Shown: piece by piece, positions 63,215 to 64,000 of the stretch
Position numbering within the stretch: position 1 is the first letter of the stretch
Layout of the letters: every line of letters begins with the position of its first letter
NCBI GenBank assembly: GCA_017480145.1
Contig: JAFVBF010000076.1
Coordinates: 1 to 64,000 of the forward strand
From: Bacteroidales bacterium
GTDB lineage: Bacteria; Bacteroidota; Bacteroidia; Bacteroidales; P3
Length of the DNA stretch: 64,000 nt
Reading direction: 5' to 3'
The notes under the pieces: generated by a model
What the model was told of the DNA's origin: nothing
What the model saw: only the letters and a program-made list of their open reading frames with translations
Database searches by the model: none
Position numbers and translations under genes: made by a program

Positions 63215-64000
63215 TCACATAACATAAACAGCGCCTCGTTTCTCGGCATCACGACGTAAATCCTGTCGCATCTGATTGACCAAATCCATCTTGCGCATAT
63301 TGATAATTATTGTTTTAATATTATCGTACTCCATCTCTACTGGCGTATATTCATCAATAAGTTTAGCCTCAAAGAAATGGACCATGCTCACCCCAGTGGA
63401 ATCCCATACGCGAGAGAAGTGAGAACGACGAAAATAGTGAGGATCTGAGAACACGTTATCCGAGATTTTGCCGCGCAAACGAGAAAGAGGAATCCAATCC
63501 TCATTGTCAAAAGAATACTCTATCACACCATGCGAAATGATTCGCTGCACCTCCATATAGGCAGACTCGTTCATGTCGTATTGTTCCATAAGCGCCGCCA
63601 TACGCCAAAAACCGCCATCTTCTGGATTCATCTTGACATACAAAGACTTGACTATAGGCGATTTGAGGATAAAATCGTCCCGATGGTCTGCATAATACTG
63701 GAGAATTTCCGCATCGGTGACAACCGTGTCTATCATCTGCCCCACGATGCGTTGCTCATAGGCATAGATAAGCAGGCTGTTGTGATACTGGGCAAGCTGA
63801 CGAGAGAAATCTTCCTTGATATTCTTCTCTGCCTTACTGACCAACACCATTTCGTCTATCCACTGATTGACATAATTCTGAACCAAAAGAATACTGTCCT
63901 CCCCTTTGAGGCCAGCAGGTACAATCTCTGCCAAATCAGAGCGATACAACTTATGCCCATAGACACGTGCCACGACCTCATCGCTGCGCGAACCACTACA
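63215..64000 (-). CDS. SurA/PpiC-like lipoprotein, 5' end outside window
   Basis: 262 residues visible; the first in-window codon is TGT (Cys), so the sequence begins CSGSRSDEVVARVYG, typical of a lipoprotein just after the lipobox. The body is like the SurA N-terminal helical domain (VYGHKLYRSDLAEI, VNQWIDEMVLVSKAEKN, TDAEILQYYADHRDDF), without a clear parvulin domain. Probably an outer-membrane-protein chaperone paired with the next gene. Signal peptide lies outside the window. Confidence 0.75.
   Translation of the reverse strand, partial: CSGSRSDEVVARVYGHKLYRSDLAEIVPAGLKGEDSILLVQNYVNQWIDEMVLVSKAEKNIKEDFSRQLAQYHNSLLIYAYEQRIVGQMIDTVVTDAEILQYYADHRDDFILKSPIVKSLYVKMNPEDGGFWRMAALMEQYDMNESAYMEVQRIISHGVIEYSFDNEDWIPLSRLRGKISDNVFSDPHYFRRSHFSRVWDSTGVSMVHFFEAKLIDEYTPVEMEYDNIKTIIINMRKMDLVNQMRQDLRRDAEKRGAVYVM

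Overview
The window looks like chromosome of a member of the Bacteroidales (Bacteroidota). Support: many promoters of the Bacteroidota type (TAnnTTTG at -7) and few recognisable Shine-Dalgarno sites; lipoproteins with Cys-Lys-Asp/Glu surface-export signals; a gingipain-like protease with a type IX secretion sorting domain; and gene orders usual in this group (folP-cdaA; tsaE-rsfS-ftsH-cdsA-psd). Genus cannot be fixed from the sequence.

Layout. (1) 1-1.65 kb is a worn border: the end of an MntA/HepT-type toxin-antitoxin pair, an MmcQ/YjbR gene with an in-frame stop, and an AraC-type gene without its DNA-binding half, butted against the first 47 codons of an opposing ORF. (2) 1.68-12.12 kb, minus strand, AT-richer than its surroundings, is a tight eight-gene operon: VWA-like lipoprotein, small three-helix membrane protein, tubulin/FtsZ-like GTPase, 1140-residue actin/Hsp70-fold ATPase, lipoprotein with a second membrane helix, MotA/ZorA-like channel with a long cytoplasmic tail, MotB/ZorB-like OmpA protein, and trypsin-like lipoprotein protease. 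(3) 12.12-13.6 kb: a tyrosine recombinase and, between it and the operon, perfect 19-bp inverted repeats around a 152-bp segment with a promoter-like element. This looks like a phase-variable switch, here apparently pointing away from the operon (OFF). Regions 2 and 3 are the candidate undescribed system.

(4) 14.2-64 kb is ordinary core and envelope chromosome: divergent aconitase and isocitrate dehydrogenase; a pabA-pabB-pabC folate branch; SDR, nitroreductase and thioesterase; two C1-family proteases, a TlpA-like thioredoxin lipoprotein and a GH20 hexosaminidase; a Wzx-type flippase; a cluster of three small Cys-rich lipoproteins with a MauE/DoxX-thioredoxin fusion; an EamA transporter; ftsK, a phosphoesterase, cdaA and folP; a housekeeping run (DUF1599, BT_3928-like, DUF4293, tsaE, rsfS, ftsH, cdsA, psd, rluA-like); a gingipain-like C25 protease; a fold-III PLP decarboxylase; surface lipoproteins; pyrG, ahcY and panB; and a minus-strand run of two SurA-like isomerases, MoxR and an unknown exported protein.

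The island combines an ion-driven inner-membrane motor (MotA/MotB-like), two cytoskeletal-type nucleotide-dependent proteins and envelope lipoproteins including a protease. The motor recalls the ZorAB core of Zorya anti-phage systems, but no Zorya helicase or nuclease partner is present. A phase-variable envelope defence or envelope-remodelling machine is the working hypothesis, not a demonstrated function.
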